DNA from: an uncultured Eubacteriales bacterium
GTDB taxonomy: Bacteria; Bacillota; Clostridia; Oscillospirales; Acutalibacteraceae
Direction of reading: 5' to 3'
DNA length: 5,665 nucleotides
Assembly: GCA_900321665.1 (NCBI GenBank)
Contig: ONWY01000099.1
Location: forward strand, 1 to 5,665
The notes beneath the pieces are model-generated. The model saw nothing but the letters and a program-made list of their open reading frames with translations, made no database searches and was not told where the DNA came from. Positions 4,955 to 5,665 of the stretch are shown piece by piece. Each line of letters opens with the position of its first letter. Position 1 is the stretch's first letter. A program made the position numbers and the translations under genes.

Positions 4955-5539
4955 ATGCAAACAGAAAATAAGCCGCAGCCTGCGGCACAGCAAAAGCAAA
5001 AAAAAGCGGCATTTAAACCGCTCGATTTAGCCTATATCGGCATCAGCGCCGCGCTGATTGCGATTTGCTCGTGGATTAGTATCCCGACCACCGTGCCCTT
5101 TACCCTGCAAACCATGGCAGTGTTTTTGGTGCTCGCGCTCTTTGGCGGCAGAAACGGTTTTTTTGCGGTGCTGACCTATATCCTGCTCGGCGCGGTCGGC
5201 GTGCCGGTTTTTGCAGGCTTTAAAGGCGGGCTCGGCGCGCTGCTCGGCAACACCGGCGGCTATATCCTGGGCTTCCTGCTGCTCGCTGCTATTTATTGGC
5301 TGATGACAAAGCTTATGAATGACAAAATCTATATCCGCGCCGCCGCAATGGTGCTCGGCTTGCTGGTGTGCTATGCCTTCGGCACCGCATGGTTTATGGT
5401 GCTTTACACAAAAGCCAACGGCGCAGTGAGCCTGATGAGCGTGCTCGGCTGGTGCGTGTTCCCCTTCCTGCTGCCGGATGCGGTGAAGCTTGCCGTCGCA
5501 CTCGTGCTCGGGACAAAGCTTTGTAAGTATGTGAAGTGA
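4955..5539 (+). CDS. bioY: Biotin transporter substrate-binding component BioY
   Basis: This 194-residue protein is the biotin-binding S component of an energy-coupling factor transporter, acting in the cytoplasmic membrane. After a Lys/Gln-rich cytoplasmic N-terminus of about 20 residues come roughly six hydrophobic segments. The family motifs are VPFTLQT (47-53), GVPVFAGFKGGLGALLGNTG (82-101) with GGYILGF following, YAFGTAWF (140-147), and FPFLLPDAVKLAVA (169-182) with the conserved Asp175 and Lys178. No ecfT or ecfA gene is in view, so it probably uses a shared ECF module encoded elsewhere. The ATG at 4955 is preferred over the in-frame GTG at 4949: AAGGG (4941-4945) lies nine bases from the ATG but only three from the GTG. 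The upstream BirA operator independently supports the biotin assignment and predicts repression by biotin. Confidence 0.96.
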   Translation: MQTENKPQPAAQQKQKKAAFKPLDLAYIGISAALIAICSWISIPTTVPFTLQTMAVFLVLALFGGRNGFFAVLTYILLGAVGVPVFAGFKGGLGALLGNTGGYILGFLLLAAIYWLMTKLMNDKIYIRAAAMVLGLLVCYAFGTAWFMVLYTKANGAVSLMSVLGWCVFPFLLPDAVKLAVALVLGTKLCKYVK

Positions 5540-5542
5540 ATT

Positions 5543-5574
5543 CTAATTTATCTGACTGTAGGCAGATAAATTAG
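5543..5574 (+). repeat. Perfect AT-rich hairpin downstream of bioY
   Basis: A 12-bp perfect stem pairs CTAATTTATCTG (5543-5554) with CAGATAAATTAG (5563-5574) around an 8-base loop. It starts three bases after the bioY stop codon. It has no U run on the plus side, since it runs straight into CAACCGC of the dispersed repeat. It may be a weak terminator or 3'-end stabiliser of bioY mRNA, or part of the repeat insertion. Confidence 0.6.
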
Positions 5575-5635
5575 CAACCGCTTAACGCCCTCCCTTGTCA
5601 GGGAGGGGGGACCGCTTGCGGTGGGCGGGTAGTTG
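5575..5635 (+). repeat. Palindromic dispersed repeat, copy B (after bioY)
   Basis: The first 33 bases (5575-5607) match copy A in the lepA-hemW gap at 29 of 33 positions, in opposite orientation. A GC-rich hairpin pairs 5588-5595 with 5600-5607 around TGTC. A second small dyad, ACCGC/GCGGT (5611-5622), follows. The element opens with CAAC and ends with GTTG at 5632-5635, so it may span 61 bases. The last 30 bases of the window (5636-5665) hold nothing I can assign. Confidence 0.7.
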
Positions 5636-5665
5636 TTTTTACTGAGTTTGTGGGGATTTGACTAC

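Noticed and set aside
1..5665. CRISPR arrays, tRNA or rRNA genes, insertion sequences, toxin-antitoxin or defence genes
   Set aside because: I saw no regularly spaced repeats, cloverleaf sequences, transposase motifs or defence-type proteins in either strand.

Overview
The window looks like a chromosomal segment of a mid-GC Bacillota, most likely a gut-type Clostridia. The main reasons are the lepA-hemW gene pair, strong GGAGG-type ribosome binding sites, clear sigma-A promoters, a BirA-type biotin operator, a clostridial His-rich CsoR-family repressor, and short GC-rich intergenic palindromes that recur within the window. The lineage is inferred from these traits, not from any database match. 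The window holds seven protein genes and no tRNA, rRNA, CRISPR array, insertion sequence or transposase. No intergenic stretch exceeds about 170 bases.

Left part (1-3992, all minus strand, read right to left). lepA (elongation factor 4) has its own promoter and is followed by hemW, a radical-SAM haem chaperone. A 156-bp gap between them contains one copy of a palindromic dispersed repeat. Directly after the hemW stop codon lies a near-consensus promoter for a short operon: a CsoR-family metal-sensing repressor with eight histidines in its first 26 residues, then a stand-alone TfoX N-terminal-domain protein 29 bases downstream. Two hairpins at 3-50 and 74-99 close this operon; the distal one is a good bidirectional intrinsic terminator.

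Middle part (4000-4828). Two unrecognised membrane-protein genes diverge from a 67-bp intergenic region. A 78-residue single-helix protein reads left towards lepA. A 174-residue four-helix protein reads right from a near-perfect promoter with a very short leader.

Right part (4829-5665). bioY, the substrate-binding component of an ECF biotin transporter, is preceded by a compact control region. A perfect 13-bp inverted repeat contains TTGTCAACC-N14-GGTTGACAA, which matches the BirA operator. Its right arm contains the -35 box of the bioY promoter. The same inverted repeat, followed by a T-rich run, can also act as the intrinsic terminator of the upstream membrane-protein gene. A GC-rich hairpin sits at the very 5' end of the bioY leader. 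After bioY come a perfect 12-bp AT-rich hairpin and, abutting it, a second copy of the dispersed repeat.

Most of the content is housekeeping. I do not see a new multi-gene system. The points most worth following up are the fused terminator/BirA operator/promoter, the CsoR-like repressor of uncertain metal specificity paired with a TfoX-domain gene, and the dispersed repeat pair.
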